Source: a virus
Direction: 5' to 3' (one strand)
IMG/VR virus record: IMGVR_UViG_3300023110_000121
Span: 1-31,550 of that record
DNA: 31,550 nucleotides
Both the position numbers and the translations under genes were made by a program. A model generated the notes under the pieces. It was not told where the DNA came from and ran no database searches. It saw only the letters and a list, made by a program, of their open reading frames with translations. Of the stretch, positions 1 through 8,406 are shown in pieces (position 1 is the stretch's first letter; each line of letters begins with the position of its first letter).

Positions 1-2901
1 ACTTTCCCAAGGTGCAGCAACTAGAGCATAATTACCATCACCACTTATATCTAAATCATATCCAAATCTATCGTTAGTTGCTGCATCAGATGCTGTTAAC
101 TTTTGTTGTTGTGAACTACTTGCCCAGTTTGCAATTCCTTCATCAGAATCTGCTACAACATCACCTTGACCAGAAATTGATATTTTTGTAAATGATGGAA
201 CAGGTGTAACTTGTCTTGCTCGTACATAGTCTGAATCAATGAGCGCGATTGTTGTTGCAGAATCGTTTCCACCACCACTTGAAGTCTGTCTTGCTTGAAC
301 ATAAGCTGAATCAATTAAAGCAATTGCTGCAGAAGAATCCAGATCTGATTTTGCATTAATTAACCCAACAAGCGTTGAATAAGCAGAATCATCATCATTC
401 AATGCTGCAGCAATTTCATTAAGTGTATCTAATGTTCCAGGTGCTCCATCAATTAAATTATTAATTTGTGCTGTTACAAAAGCAGAATCGGCAAAGTCCG
501 CATTTGTGTATGTAGTCTGTCTTGCCTGTACATAAGAAGAATCTACAAGTGCAGTTACTCCGGCAGAATCCAAGCCTGAACTACTTGCCGCAATAGTAAC
601 TGTGTCGGTTGTAGCATTAGTTGTGATAGTTATGTTTGAACCAGCTTCTAGTGTGAGTCTATCGCTGAGAGATGCTCCTGTTGCTGCAGTGTATACATAT
701 ACAGCACCAGCTGTTGATGACTGTTCATGAGCACCAACAGCTAAATAAGCTGCATCTTTTGTAACTGCAACAGATTGATTTTTACTTGCAAATCTGTTAT
801 TTTGACTTGAAGTTGTATCACTGCTAGTTACTGTTGATTCGAGAGCCCATGTGCCTCCAGTGTTTTTCCAAATTTGAACTTCACCTTCAGTTGTAGTAGC
901 TGCATCTTGTCTTGAAACACCTATGTAAACTCGAGTTCCATCTCCACTTAAATTTAATGCATGTCCAAAGAAATCACCAGCAGCTTGAGTTGCAGAATAT
1001 AACCTTTGTTGTTGACTCCAAGTTGAACCTGATCTTGTAAAGATATAAACATTTCCTGCTTTAGTTTCTGAACTTTCTCCATCTGCTCCTGGATCTGATA
1101 CTGCAGCAACAGTACCATCTGCATTTATACTAACTGCATAACCGTATGAATCATTTTGTGATGAAGCTGAATTGCTTGGTGTAAGTTCTGATTCGCGTGC
1201 CCATCCGCCGCTGTTGACCCAAACCCAAGCCGATTTATCAGTATAAGCTCCAAAAATAATTCTGTCTTTATCTTCAGAAGCTAATTCGTTACTCCATCCT
1301 ATCTTAGCATCAGTAGGAAAATCACTAGTGCTTTCTTCAATAGTTTCTGCTCTTGTCCAAGTAGAACCAGATCTAGTGAAAATTTCTACAGTACCCATTC
1401 TTCTAGTAGTGCCATTAGCAGATCTTCCCTCTTGATGACCTACTGTTATCATATTTCCGTCTTCTGATATATCTACAGAAATACCAAAATAACCTCCAGA
1501 AGAAGACACACTAGTATCAGGTGATAAAGTAGCTTGAAGCGACCATGTAGTACTAGATCTCGTATAAACATAAACTCTTCCATTAGTATTAGAATTTCTC
1601 GCTGCAACTGCGGCTGTATCACCATCAGCGTCTATGGCTACAGCCCATCCGTAGTTTAAATACGCTACAACATCAGCACCTGGTGGATCTAATCTTTGTT
1701 GTACTGACCAAGTACTTCCATTATAATAATGAATAAACGCTCTACCAGCTTGTGTAGCACCCGGGCCAGTATTATAGTGAGCGCCAGCTACAACATAAAG
1801 ACCGTCGTCAGAAATATCTGTACTCCAACCCATGTGTTGGGCAGACACACTATCATTAGGTTCTAAATCTCCAGTTTCAGTAGAAGTAGACCAATTCGCT
1901 CCACCTTCGCTATTATCGGCTACGAGATCATCTTGACCGCTAACTGATACAATAGTGAAAGCTGAAACAGGATCAACTTGTCTTGCTTGTACATAATCAG
2001 AATCAATTAAAGCAATCGTGGCTGCTGAATCATTTCCACCACCACCTGAAGTCTGTCTTGCTTGTACATATGAAGAATCTATAAGAGCAATTGCTGCAGA
2101 AGAATCCAGATCTGATTTTGCATTAATTAAACCGACAAGGGTTGAATAAGCAGAATCATCGTCGTTTAACGCAGCTGCAATTTCGTTAAGGGTGTTTAAT
2201 GTACCAGGCGCGCCGTCAATCAAGCTATTAATTTCAGATGTTACAAACGCTGAATCAGCAAAGTCTGCATTTGTATACTTAATTTGTCTTGCTTGAACAT
2301 AAGAAGAATCGATAAGAGCTGTTGTTGTTGCAGAATCTAATCCGCCTCCACCACCTGATGTTTGTCTAGCTTGTACGTATGAACTATCGACAGTAGCTTC
2401 AATTCTAGCATCTGCTCGAGCATTTGTAAAATATAAGTTAGAACCTTCTGATATGTTATCAGTGGTTCTAGTTGCTAATCTAACATCAAAATCAGAATCA
2501 GATCTTGTAGTTGTATAATATAAATTATTTCCTTCTGCTAGGTCAGAGGTTGTATTAGCAGCTAGAGAAATATTAATTACTGTATCAGAAGAATCTGTTG
2601 CTTTAAATGTTCCACCATCATTACGAAGTATTAAGTTATCACCCAAATAAATCGAATTACCACTTAAGTATAAATCTCTAAATTTTTTGGAACTATCACC
2701 TAAGTCATAGGTACTATCGGTTGCTGGAACTATATGACCTGTTACACTTCCTAGTGCTTCTGTAACAATGTCCTTTCCACCGGCGGATGTGCCGTCGCCT
2801 ATGAATAATTTGTTTGTATCAGTTACAAATACCGGTTCACCCGCTAAAGGTGTAATGGTACCTCTATCTGAATCTAATCCTCGTCTAAATTGTAATGCCA
2901 T
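1..2901 (-). CDS. Giant tail fibre/adhesin with Mtd-like N-terminus and FG-GAP beta-propeller (C-terminus beyond window)
   Basis: The frame is open from an ATG at 2901 to the left edge, giving 967 residues with no stop, so the 3' end is missing. AGAGGA about 12 bases upstream serves as ribosome binding site. Residues 1-45 (MALQFRRG, then GEPVFVTDTNKLFIGDG) resemble the N-terminal domain of phage major tropism determinant (Mtd) and many fibre proteins. Residues about 57-88 form the fibre block 'P.TDSTYDLG..SKKFRDLYLSG'. Residues 115-165 hold two 'EG.NLYYT/FT' motifs. Seven copies of the DSAYVQARQ-type motif are present. Residues about 350-735 contain seven repeats of the type FG.sVdIs.DG...vvGA (near 355, 416, 471, 533, 585, 644 and 703), with VYVYTRS...W strands between them, as in FG-GAP_2 beta-propellers. 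After a duplicated linker a further repeat (FGYDLDISGDGNYALV) starts near residue 944. Probable role: receptor-binding fibre. The propeller call is from pattern recognition, not a database search. Confidence 0.85.
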   Translation of the reverse strand, partial: MALQFRRGLDSDRGTITPLAGEPVFVTDTNKLFIGDGTSAGGKDIVTEALGSVTGHIVPATDSTYDLGDSSKKFRDLYLSGNSIYLGDNLILRNDGGTFKATDSSDTVINISLAANTTSDLAEGNNLYYTTTRSDSDFDVRLATRTTDNISEGSNLYFTNARADARIEATVDSSYVQARQTSGGGGGLDSATTTALIDSSYVQARQIKYTNADFADSAFVTSEINSLIDGAPGTLNTLNEIAAALNDDDSAYSTLVGLINAKSDLDSSAAIALIDSSYVQARQTSGGGGNDSAATIALIDSDYVQARQVDPVSAFTIVSVSGQDDLVADNSEGGANWSTSTETGDLEPNDSVSAQHMGWSTDISDDGLYVVAGAHYNTGPGATQAGRAFIHYYNGSTWSVQQRLDPPGADVVAYLNYGWAVAIDADGDTAAVAARNSNTNGRVYVYTRSSTTWSLQATLSPDTSVSSSGGYFGISVDISEDGNMITVGHQEGRSANGTTRRMGTVEIFTRSGSTWTRAETIEESTSDFPTDAKIGWSNELASEDKDRIIFGAYTDKSAWVWVNSGGWARESELTPSNSASSQNDSYGYAVSINADGTVAAVSDPGADGESSETKAGNVYIFTRSGSTWSQQQRLYSATQAAGDFFGHALNLSGDGTRVYIGVSRQDAATTTEGEVQIWKNTGGTWALESTVTSSDTTSSQNNRFASKNQSVAVTKDAAYLAVGAHEQSSTAGAVYVYTAATGASLSDRLTLEAGSNITITTNATTDTVTIAASSSGLDSAGVTALVDSSYVQARQTTYTNADFADSAFVTAQINNLIDGAPGTLDTLNEIAAALNDDDSAYSTLVGLINAKSDLDSSAAIALIDSAYVQARQTSSGGGNDSATTIALIDSDYVRARQVTPVPSFTKISISGQGDVVADSDEGIANWASSSQQQKLTASDAATNDRFGYDLDISGDGNYALVAAPWES
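296..560 (-). repeat. Fibre linker module, copy A (duplicated at 2054-2316)
   Basis: Encodes DSSYVQARQ, then DFADSAFVTAQINNLIDGAP, a TLNEIAAALNDDDSAY segment and a second DSAYVQAR. A second copy lies upstream in the same gene and a diverged third in the 800-residue fibre (3968-4205). A 44-base stretch (320-363) is identical to 2087-2130. It probably forms a helical/coiled trimer segment between globular domains. Confidence 0.85.
680..1890 (-). repeat. Seven-repeat FG-GAP-like beta-propeller region inside the fibre gene
   Basis: Seven protein repeats spaced 52-62 residues apart share an aromatic-Gly start, a D/N-x-D-G or similar acidic loop and a hydrophobic strand ending near Gly-Ala. Examples are YGWAVAIDADGDTAAV, FGISVDISEDGNMITVG and FGHALNLSGDGTRVYIG. 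Intervening strands read VYVYTRSSTTW, VEIFTRSGSTW and VYIFTRSGSTW. Integrin-type propellers have seven blades with calcium-binding acidic loops; the count here matches. Repeats 4 and 7 have degenerate acidic loops. Confidence 0.75.
2054..2316 (-). repeat. Fibre linker module, copy B (duplicate of 296-560)
   Basis: Same module as 296-560, placed before the first propeller; copy A follows that propeller and precedes the next one. The DNA is near-identical in places (2087-2130 equals 320-363 exactly) and diverged elsewhere mainly at third codon positions, pointing to an internal duplication of linker plus following domain. Confidence 0.85.
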
Positions 2902-2923
2902 ATTATTCTATTATCCTCTAACC

Positions 2924-2931
2924 TATTTATA
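2924..2931 (-). promoter_or_regulatory. T4-type late promoter for the propeller fibre gene
   Basis: On the minus strand this reads TATAAATA followed by G, a full match to the T4 late promoter core recognised by gp55-directed RNA polymerase. It overlaps the stop region of the upstream 800-residue fibre gene and ends 23 bases before the ATG at 2901, leaving a short leader containing the AGAGGA ribosome binding site. Confidence 0.8.
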
Positions 2932-5329
2932 TTGTTCCATAATTAGATTTCAAACTTGCAGGAGATGTTAGTGTTCCATAGTTAACATTTATAGATGTTA
3001 AAAGCAATTCAACAATAGTAGTTGCATCAATGCCTCCATAATCTGCTCCTAATGTACTATTTATATATGCTTGATTAGCTGTATTGTTAATCAACTCAAT
3101 TCCAGTAGATGAATCTAATGTACTTGTTACAGTAATTGTTTTTGTGCTTCCTAGTCCGGACGCTGTTATAGCTGATCCAACAAAATTTAATGTGGATCCT
3201 GAAGTTTGAAGTGAATTACCTTCATCTTGTACAGTAACCCCTGTTTGTCTTTCTTGTACATATGCAGAATCAATTAAATTAGTAGCGCTAGTAGAATCAA
3301 ATGTACTATAATTAAATGCTGCTAATTCAGTCTCTGATACAAATGATTGTAATCTAGCTTCTAAAAATGCTGAGTCAACAATATCAGAAACACCAGCAGA
3401 ATCAACAGTTGCAACCACACCTATAACATTTACAACACCTGCACTGTCAAGTTCACCAATACTAATTGTTCGTGTTGCTGAATCTGCAGATAAAGCAAGA
3501 TTATCAATAAAGACCGTGCCGCCTGATAAATGTATATCTTTGAATTTTTTATCTGAAGTACCAAGGCTGAATGAACTATCAGTAGATGGTATAATATTAC
3601 CAGATACTATTAATGTGTTGTCACTTTCTCTAAGAGTATTAAACTTAGATTGTACATGACTACTATCTATTAAAGCAAGAGTTGCAGCAGAATCTACCCC
3701 AGATGGACTAGTTGTTTGTCTCGCTTGTACATATGCCGAATCTATTAACGATATTGCTTCATTCGAATCTAATCCGCTTCCATCACTTGAAATTTGTCTT
3801 GCTTGTACGTAAGCCGAATCAATTAAGGCAATGGTAGCAGCAGAATCAACACCGGTTGGATTGTTTATTTGTCTTGCTTGTATGTAAGCCGAGTCAACCT
3901 GAAAAGATATTGATGAATCTATCATCGCTTGCGTGGCTGACGAATCAGTACCTGCCACTGTTCTTGCTTGCACATAAGCAGAATCAATTAAAGCAATTGC
4001 ATCTGTAGAATCCAAATCTGATTTTGCGTTTATAAGTCCAATTAAAGTATTGTAAGCAGAATCATCATCATTTAATGCAGCCGCTATTTCATTAAGAGTA
4101 TCTAACGTGCCAGGTGCACCATCAATAAGATTGTTAATTTGTGTTGTAACAAAGGCAGAATCAGCAAAGTCTGCATTTGTATATTTTATTTGACGATTTT
4201 GTATATATGAAGAACCTACTATATTAGTAACGAAAGCTGAATCTCTTTGAAGATCAACCTGCCTTGCTTGTACATAAGCCGAATCTACAATGTCAACAAC
4301 GGCATTTGAATCAGTTATAGTTGTAGTTGTTTGTCTAGCTTGAACATATGCTGAATCAACTTGACTCACTATTCTTGCTTCGGTATAGTATTGATTACTA
4401 CCTTCAGTTAAATCTGAAGTTGTAAATCCAGTTAAGTTACGTGTACCAATTACAAGAGCATGCCCCATATACCCATGAGCTGAACACTGATAATGTAATA
4501 CTGGTGGTGTAGATTCTGTTATTTCAATTTCAGCGTATGTAGATGTAGTTGTTACATTAGTGGTATATTGTGTATTTCTTGCTGCGTCATAATAGAATCT
4601 AAATGGGTGACTAGACATATCACTTGAACTAAGAGTAAAACGATATGTTCTTCCTATTTGTAGTTGTACTATTGGAGATTGAGTTCCATCAATAACATAA
4701 CCGCTTCCGCTACCCGAACCATTGTAAACATGATCAGCTGTTTTTGAAGCAACTGTTACAGAAAAGTTTTTAGTAGTTGCATCATGTTTATTTCTTTCAA
4801 CTGCCGTATTTGCAGAATCTTTTGCTAATATATAATCACTATCAAAATTATCTGCAGTGTATACTGATTCTACATCAAAACTAAATTGACCAGTATTAGA
4901 ATCATATGTTAAATCACCACCTGCAGAAAAGTGTGATCTTACTTCAGACGCACTTGGACCAGTATACGTTAGTACACCAGTTGTTGAATTATAAGTTAAT
5001 GATCCATCACCACCAGTATCAGTAACACTTATTGCATTTTTAGCGTCACTGTCAGCGCGTGCTGAAGTGTAATAAAGATTGGTGCCTTCTGTAATATTTG
5101 ATGTGCTACCAACTCTGGCTTCAATATATGCGGAATCGATAATGGAAAAGGTTGCAGTGGAATCAACACCTATTGCTCGAGCATTGATGCTGCCAATTTG
5201 ATTACTAGAATTTTTGAAATATAATATACCATCTGCATAGTTAATGGCTAATTCGCCATAATCAAGATCATTTGTAGCTGGTATACGTCCAGCAATACTG
5301 GACTTTTTTAGCTTAATGCTAGTAGACAT
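2927..5329 (-). CDS. Tail fibre protein with a cupredoxin-like domain (800 aa)
   Basis: The ATG at 5329 has AAGGAA five bases or so upstream. Residues 1-50 (IKLKKSS, IPATNDLDYGELAINYADG) are the conserved N-terminal attachment-type segment of T4-like marine phage fibres. Residues 77-150 ([20 protein letters not shown] onward) are homologous to a segment of the neighbouring 892-residue fibre. Residues about 187-296 look like a cupredoxin fold: SHPFRF (His241), then YAEIEIT and YQCSAHGYMGHALVI (Cys282, His285, Met288). About eleven DSAYVQARQ-type motifs follow, between residues 65 and 720, plus the DGAPGTLDTLNEIAAALNDD linker near 410-440. Near 610-640 sits an 'IPSTDSSFSLG...KFKDIHLSGGT' block shared with other fibres here. 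Likely a trimeric fibre or adhesin; whether the cupredoxin domain binds copper is unknown. Confidence 0.85.
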   Translation of the reverse strand: MSTSIKLKKSSIAGRIPATNDLDYGELAINYADGILYFKNSSNQIGSINARAIGVDSTATFSIIDSAYIEARVGSTSNITEGTNLYYTSARADSDAKNAISVTDTGGDGSLTYNSTTGVLTYTGPSASEVRSHFSAGGDLTYDSNTGQFSFDVESVYTADNFDSDYILAKDSANTAVERNKHDATTKNFSVTVASKTADHVYNGSGSGSGYVIDGTQSPIVQLQIGRTYRFTLSSSDMSSHPFRFYYDAARNTQYTTNVTTTSTYAEIEITESTPPVLHYQCSAHGYMGHALVIGTRNLTGFTTSDLTEGSNQYYTEARIVSQVDSAYVQARQTTTTITDSNAVVDIVDSAYVQARQVDLQRDSAFVTNIVGSSYIQNRQIKYTNADFADSAFVTTQINNLIDGAPGTLDTLNEIAAALNDDDSAYNTLIGLINAKSDLDSTDAIALIDSAYVQARTVAGTDSSATQAMIDSSISFQVDSAYIQARQINNPTGVDSAATIALIDSAYVQARQISSDGSGLDSNEAISLIDSAYVQARQTTSPSGVDSAATLALIDSSHVQSKFNTLRESDNTLIVSGNIIPSTDSSFSLGTSDKKFKDIHLSGGTVFIDNLALSADSATRTISIGELDSAGVVNVIGVVATVDSAGVSDIVDSAFLEARLQSFVSETELAAFNYSTFDSTSATNLIDSAYVQERQTGVTVQDEGNSLQTSGSTLNFVGSAITASGLGSTKTITVTSTLDSSTGIELINNTANQAYINSTLGADYGGIDATTIVELLLTSINVNYGTLTSPASLKSNYGTI
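3058..3065 (-). promoter_or_regulatory. Possible intragenic late promoter
   Basis: An exact TATAAATA followed by G on the minus strand, inside the last part of the 800-residue fibre gene and about 155 bases upstream of the next start codon. It also encodes YINS in frame, so it may be chance; the better-placed copy at 2924-2931 makes it redundant. Confidence 0.3.
3968..4205 (-). repeat. Fibre linker module, diverged third copy
   Basis: Encodes the same ordered elements as 296-560 and 2054-2316: DSAFVTTQINNLIDGAPGTL, TLNEIAAALNDDDSAY, LINAKSDLDS and a DSAYVQAR motif. DNA identity is visible but lower than between the other two copies. Confidence 0.8.
4442..4771 (-). other. Cupredoxin-like domain within the 800-aa fibre
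   Basis: Residues 187-296 contain the ligand pattern of a type 1 copper site: His241 in SSHPFRF and Cys282/His285/Met288 in CSAHGYMG, on strands VQLQIGRTYRFTL, YAEIEIT and HALVIG. Plastocyanin uses C-x2-H-x4-M; here it is C-x2-H-x2-M, so the Met may not be placed identically. Domains ending 'C..H..M.G' are known in phage and bacterial surface proteins. Confidence 0.65.
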
Positions 5330-5358
5330 TCCGATTCCTTAAAAAAGGTTTTGTTTTA

Positions 5359-5384
5359 AGTCAAGAGTTAAAAAACTCTTGACT
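5359..5384 (-). terminator. Perfect 11-bp hairpin between two fibre genes
   Basis: An inverted repeat AGTCAAGAGTT with a four-base loop lies between the end of the 892-residue gene (5390) and the start of the 800-residue gene (5329). It is not followed by a clean U-run on either strand, so a factor-independent terminator is uncertain. It could instead stabilise or delimit mRNA ends. It directly abuts and partly overlaps the late promoter at 5384-5391. Confidence 0.45.
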
Positions 5385-5391
5385 ATTTATT
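5384..5391 (-). promoter_or_regulatory. Near-consensus late promoter for the 800-aa fibre gene
   Basis: Minus-strand AATAAATA followed by G, one mismatch from the T4 late core TATAAATA, 54 bases upstream of the ATG at 5329. It overlaps the stop codon of the preceding gene, in the same arrangement as 2924-2931 and 27082-27089. Confidence 0.55.
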
Positions 5392-8068
5392 AATAAGTTC
5401 CACCGTCAAGGGTTGTAACTGTTACCGCTCCTGCTGTTACTGTAAATTGGTCTGAATCAAATGATGCCACACCCTTTGTAGTTACAGTGGCATTTCTACC
5501 AGTTACTACAAGATTACCACTTGCAATAGTTGTTTGAATACCTTGGTCAAAATCACCATAGATATTAAAAGATTCACCGATAGTTGCAGCAATTCCTGTT
5601 CCTTGGCCATTTACATCATCACCACTATAAAGAGTAATATCATTTGCTGAAATTGCGCCAGAAGCATCTGAGAAGTGTGTTGAATTAAATGTTGCAACAC
5701 CTTTTGTTGATCCATCAGCAACTGCATTAGCAGCAGTAATTGTTACTGTTGTGCCGGTTGCACTTGTTGAAATACCTTGTGCACTGGCACCAGTGATTGT
5801 AAGTGTTTCGCCAAGAGTAGCGGCCGCGCTACCAGATCCGCCAGCAAGAGTAATGTCGTTTGTAGAAACTGCACCAGATGATACCGTAAAGTTTGTTGAA
5901 CTGAATGATGCGACACCTTTATTAGATGTTGTAGCATCTTCAGCAGCAACTGTAATAATACCAGCGCCTTCAGTGATATCAATACCTTCACCTGCTGTAA
6001 GTATTTGTCCTAAATCTGAATCAACTCTTGCAGTTGTATAGTAAAGATTTGTTCCTTCACTAAGATCACTCGTTGAATGATTTGATATATCACTTACTGT
6101 ACCAGTTATATTACCTGATACGTTACCGGTAAGAGTACCGACTCTTAAATCAGCGTATGTAAACCCTGTTCCACTGATATCAACTACGTTTGTAGCACTA
6201 TCAAGTGTTCCACTATCGTTATATAAACCTGTGAAAAGTTTATATTGACCATCTGACGCATCTCTAAAAAGACCTGTGCGTTCTATACGTGTTTGTGCAG
6301 TATCATAATACTTACCAATAAAACCAATATCTAATGCATCAGCTGTAGTATTTGAATCTGCTAAATTAAATAAAGGATCGTTAGTTGTTACTGTAGCTGA
6401 GTTAATTGTGGTTGTTGTGCCATGAACTGTAAGGTCACCATCAATAATAGCGTTTCCATCAACTTGAAGATCATTAAATGTAACGTCTGAAGTAGTTGCA
6501 ACCGCTTGACCTATAGCAACTTCGCCGTTTGTTATTGTTACGCCAGTTCCGCCTGAAAAGTGAGCTCTTGTTTCGGCTGCACTTGGACCGGTGATTGAAA
6601 TAACACCAGTTGATGCTGTATATGATGCTGCGCCATCACCACCAGTAAATGTTAAAGATATAGCATTCTTTGCATCACTATCTGCTCGAGCAGTAGTGTA
6701 ATAAAGATTTGTAGAACCTTCAGTAATATCATCGGTATCAATTGAACCGCTACCACCAAGAGATATTGCTGTTCCATTAATTGTTATTGAAGAATTTGCA
6801 AGTTCTGAATTGCTGATCTCGCCTGTTGCAAGTGTTACAGTTTTACCAGAAAGATCAAGAGTACCTGCTAATTCATCAGCATTAACACCACCATTTTTAA
6901 TAGTAACTGCACCAGAACTAACTGAAAAGTTATCGCTACTAAATGATGCGATACCTTTATTACTTGTTGTAGCGTCTTCACCTGCGATAGTAACAGTTCC
7001 ACCAGATTGCGTAGCGTCAATTCCTTCGCCTGAAGTAAATGTTAATGTTCCACCAAGAGAGATGTCTGATGATGTTGATCCGTCAGTAACTGAAATTGTG
7101 CTATTAGCTAATTTACTATTTGCAATTGATCCTTCTAACTGTGTGTTTGAAACACCACCCGTTGCAATTGTTACAGCGCCGGATGTTACAGTAAAATCCG
7201 CAGAAGCAAATGATGCAACACCTTTATTAGTATCTGTAGCTTCTTCAGCTTCAATTGTAACTACATTATTAGTTACTGCTGTGTTAATACCTTCTCCACC
7301 AGTGAACGTAAGATCAGAATCTAGGAGGTTAACTGTATCTGTTCCTGTGTCACCTGCTACTGAAAGAGTAGTTGAGATGTTAACGTTAGCGGCAGCTGTT
7401 AAACGTCCTTGAGCATCAACAGTAAAAGTTGGTATTTGGGAAACTGAACCATATGAACCAGCAGTAACTGCAGTATTGTCTAAAGTGATAGTAAGCGCAT
7501 TATCAGCAGTTCTTGTGGTACTAATAGGCGCACCACCTAATATTGATAAAGTATCAGTATCTAGGTCAATAGTATCTGTTCCGGCAGAATCAGTTGTAAA
7601 TGTGAGTGTTGTAGCACCTGCAACACCATCAACATATTCTTTTGTAGCAAGAGAGTTAGTACCAAATCCAGATCGATCTTTATAGCCTGCTGGAACATTT
7701 ACTACTCCTGTGCCATTAGGCGAGATAGTAAGAGAACCATTGGAGTTAGTAGTCGATATCGTATTACCGTCTATAGTAACGTTATCAACATTTAATACAT
7801 CAATTTTACTTGATGCATCAACTATGATTGCACTTGATGCTGTGAGTGTTCCAGGTGTATGATCTAATTTGTCGGTAAAATAGACACCACCGACGACTTC
7901 GATTTCATTGGCATTACCTGCCGAATCTACGCCACCAGTACCGATATATAATCGATCACCGCCGTTTCCTTCCGTGCCTGCGAGATAGGAGTACGCTAAT
8001 TCACCTAGTTTTAAACTACTAGGAGCACCTCCGGTTCCCGATCTTTTGATCTTAATTATTGCTGCCAT
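5390..8068 (-). CDS. Long repetitive tail fibre protein (892 aa)
   Basis: The ATG at 8068 shares its A with the TAA of the 102-residue gene (TAATG), implying translational coupling. The N-terminus ([20 protein letters not shown], then GELAYSY) is the usual fibre-type start, followed by ATKEYVDG near 141-148. Five repeats of the type 'ATTSNKG(V/I)ASFSS..F.V.SGAV' occur near residues 280, 370, 716, 788 and 864. Residues 527-645 contain the widespread fibre block with [25 protein letters not shown] and [14 protein letters not shown]. Two 'EG.(T)[11 protein letters not shown]' motifs lie near 450 and 671. The C-terminus ends LDGGTY, echoing DGGFY at the end of the 102-residue protein. Likely an elongated trimeric beta-rich fibre. 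No chaperone or peptidase domain was recognised. Confidence 0.85.
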   Translation of the reverse strand: MAAIIKIKRSGTGGAPSSLKLGELAYSYLAGTEGNGGDRLYIGTGGVDSAGNANEIEVVGGVYFTDKLDHTPGTLTASSAIIVDASSKIDVLNVDNVTIDGNTISTTNSNGSLTISPNGTGVVNVPAGYKDRSGFGTNSLATKEYVDGVAGATTLTFTTDSAGTDTIDLDTDTLSILGGAPISTTRTADNALTITLDNTAVTAGSYGSVSQIPTFTVDAQGRLTAAANVNISTTLSVAGDTGTDTVNLLDSDLTFTGGEGINTAVTNNVVTIEAEEATDTNKGVASFASADFTVTSGAVTIATGGVSNTQLEGSIANSKLANSTISVTDGSTSSDISLGGTLTFTSGEGIDATQSGGTVTIAGEDATTSNKGIASFSSDNFSVSSGAVTIKNGGVNADELAGTLDLSGKTVTLATGEISNSELANSSITINGTAISLGGSGSIDTDDITEGSTNLYYTTARADSDAKNAISLTFTGGDGAASYTASTGVISITGPSAAETRAHFSGGTGVTITNGEVAIGQAVATTSDVTFNDLQVDGNAIIDGDLTVHGTTTTINSATVTTNDPLFNLADSNTTADALDIGFIGKYYDTAQTRIERTGLFRDASDGQYKLFTGLYNDSGTLDSATNVVDISGTGFTYADLRVGTLTGNVSGNITGTVSDISNHSTSDLSEGTNLYYTTARVDSDLGQILTAGEGIDITEGAGIITVAAEDATTSNKGVASFSSTNFTVSSGAVSTNDITLAGGSGSAAATLGETLTITGASAQGISTSATGTTVTITAANAVADGSTKGVATFNSTHFSDASGAISANDITLYSGDDVNGQGTGIAATIGESFNIYGDFDQGIQTTIASGNLVVTGRNATVTTKGVASFDSDQFTVTAGAVTVTTLDGGTY

Positions 8069-8376
8069 TAGTAAAAGCCCCCGTCTGAAGTAATATCCGC
8101 ACCCACTATTTCATTTCGAGCTTGGAATGTGTTAGTAGCTGAATCAAAAATCAAAAGTCCTTCTTCTTGAAGGGTGCTTAAATCTACATCACTTAAATCA
8201 CGAATTCTCAAAGTTCCAAAACTCAAAGAGCCACTACCATTTGTTTTAATAACCTCGTTGTTATTTCCGTCTGCTGTAGGATATTGCAAGCCTGAAGCCT
8301 TGAAAACTCCTCCGACTGTTGCGGAATCTGCTACTTCAAGACCAGACTTAACTACAAAATTTTGTTTAACAGCCAT
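8068..8376 (-). CDS. Small fibre-associated virion protein (102 aa)
   Basis: The ATG at 8376 has AGGAAT about seven bases upstream and a late promoter at 8407-8414. The N-terminus ([20 protein letters not shown]) and the middle ([11 protein letters not shown]) are of the type found in short virion proteins encoded beside fibre genes in marine T4-like phages. The protein ends SDGGFY, close to the DGGTY end of the 892-residue fibre whose start codon overlaps this stop. No specific function was recognised. It could be a fibre hinge, a tip attachment protein, or a cofactor of the downstream fibre. Confidence 0.75.
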   Translation of the reverse strand: MAVKQNFVVKSGLEVADSATVGGVFKASGLQYPTADGNNNEVIKTNGSGSLSFGTLRIRDLSDVDLSTLQEEGLLIFDSATNTFQARNEIVGADITSDGGFY

Positions 8377-8406
8377 GATCTATTCCTACAGTAAAATTAT
8401 TAATAC

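Noticed and set aside
240-4400. CRISPR-like array: near-identical 20-30 base units at variable spacing on the plus strand
   Set aside because: The units are in frame in fibre genes and encode DSAYVQARQ motifs; spacing varies widely and no cas gene is near.
6810-7412. 200-codon plus-strand open frame opposite the 892-aa fibre
   Set aside because: It is a low-complexity antisense shadow of a Thr/Ser/Val-rich repetitive gene, without a ribosome binding site or family resemblance.
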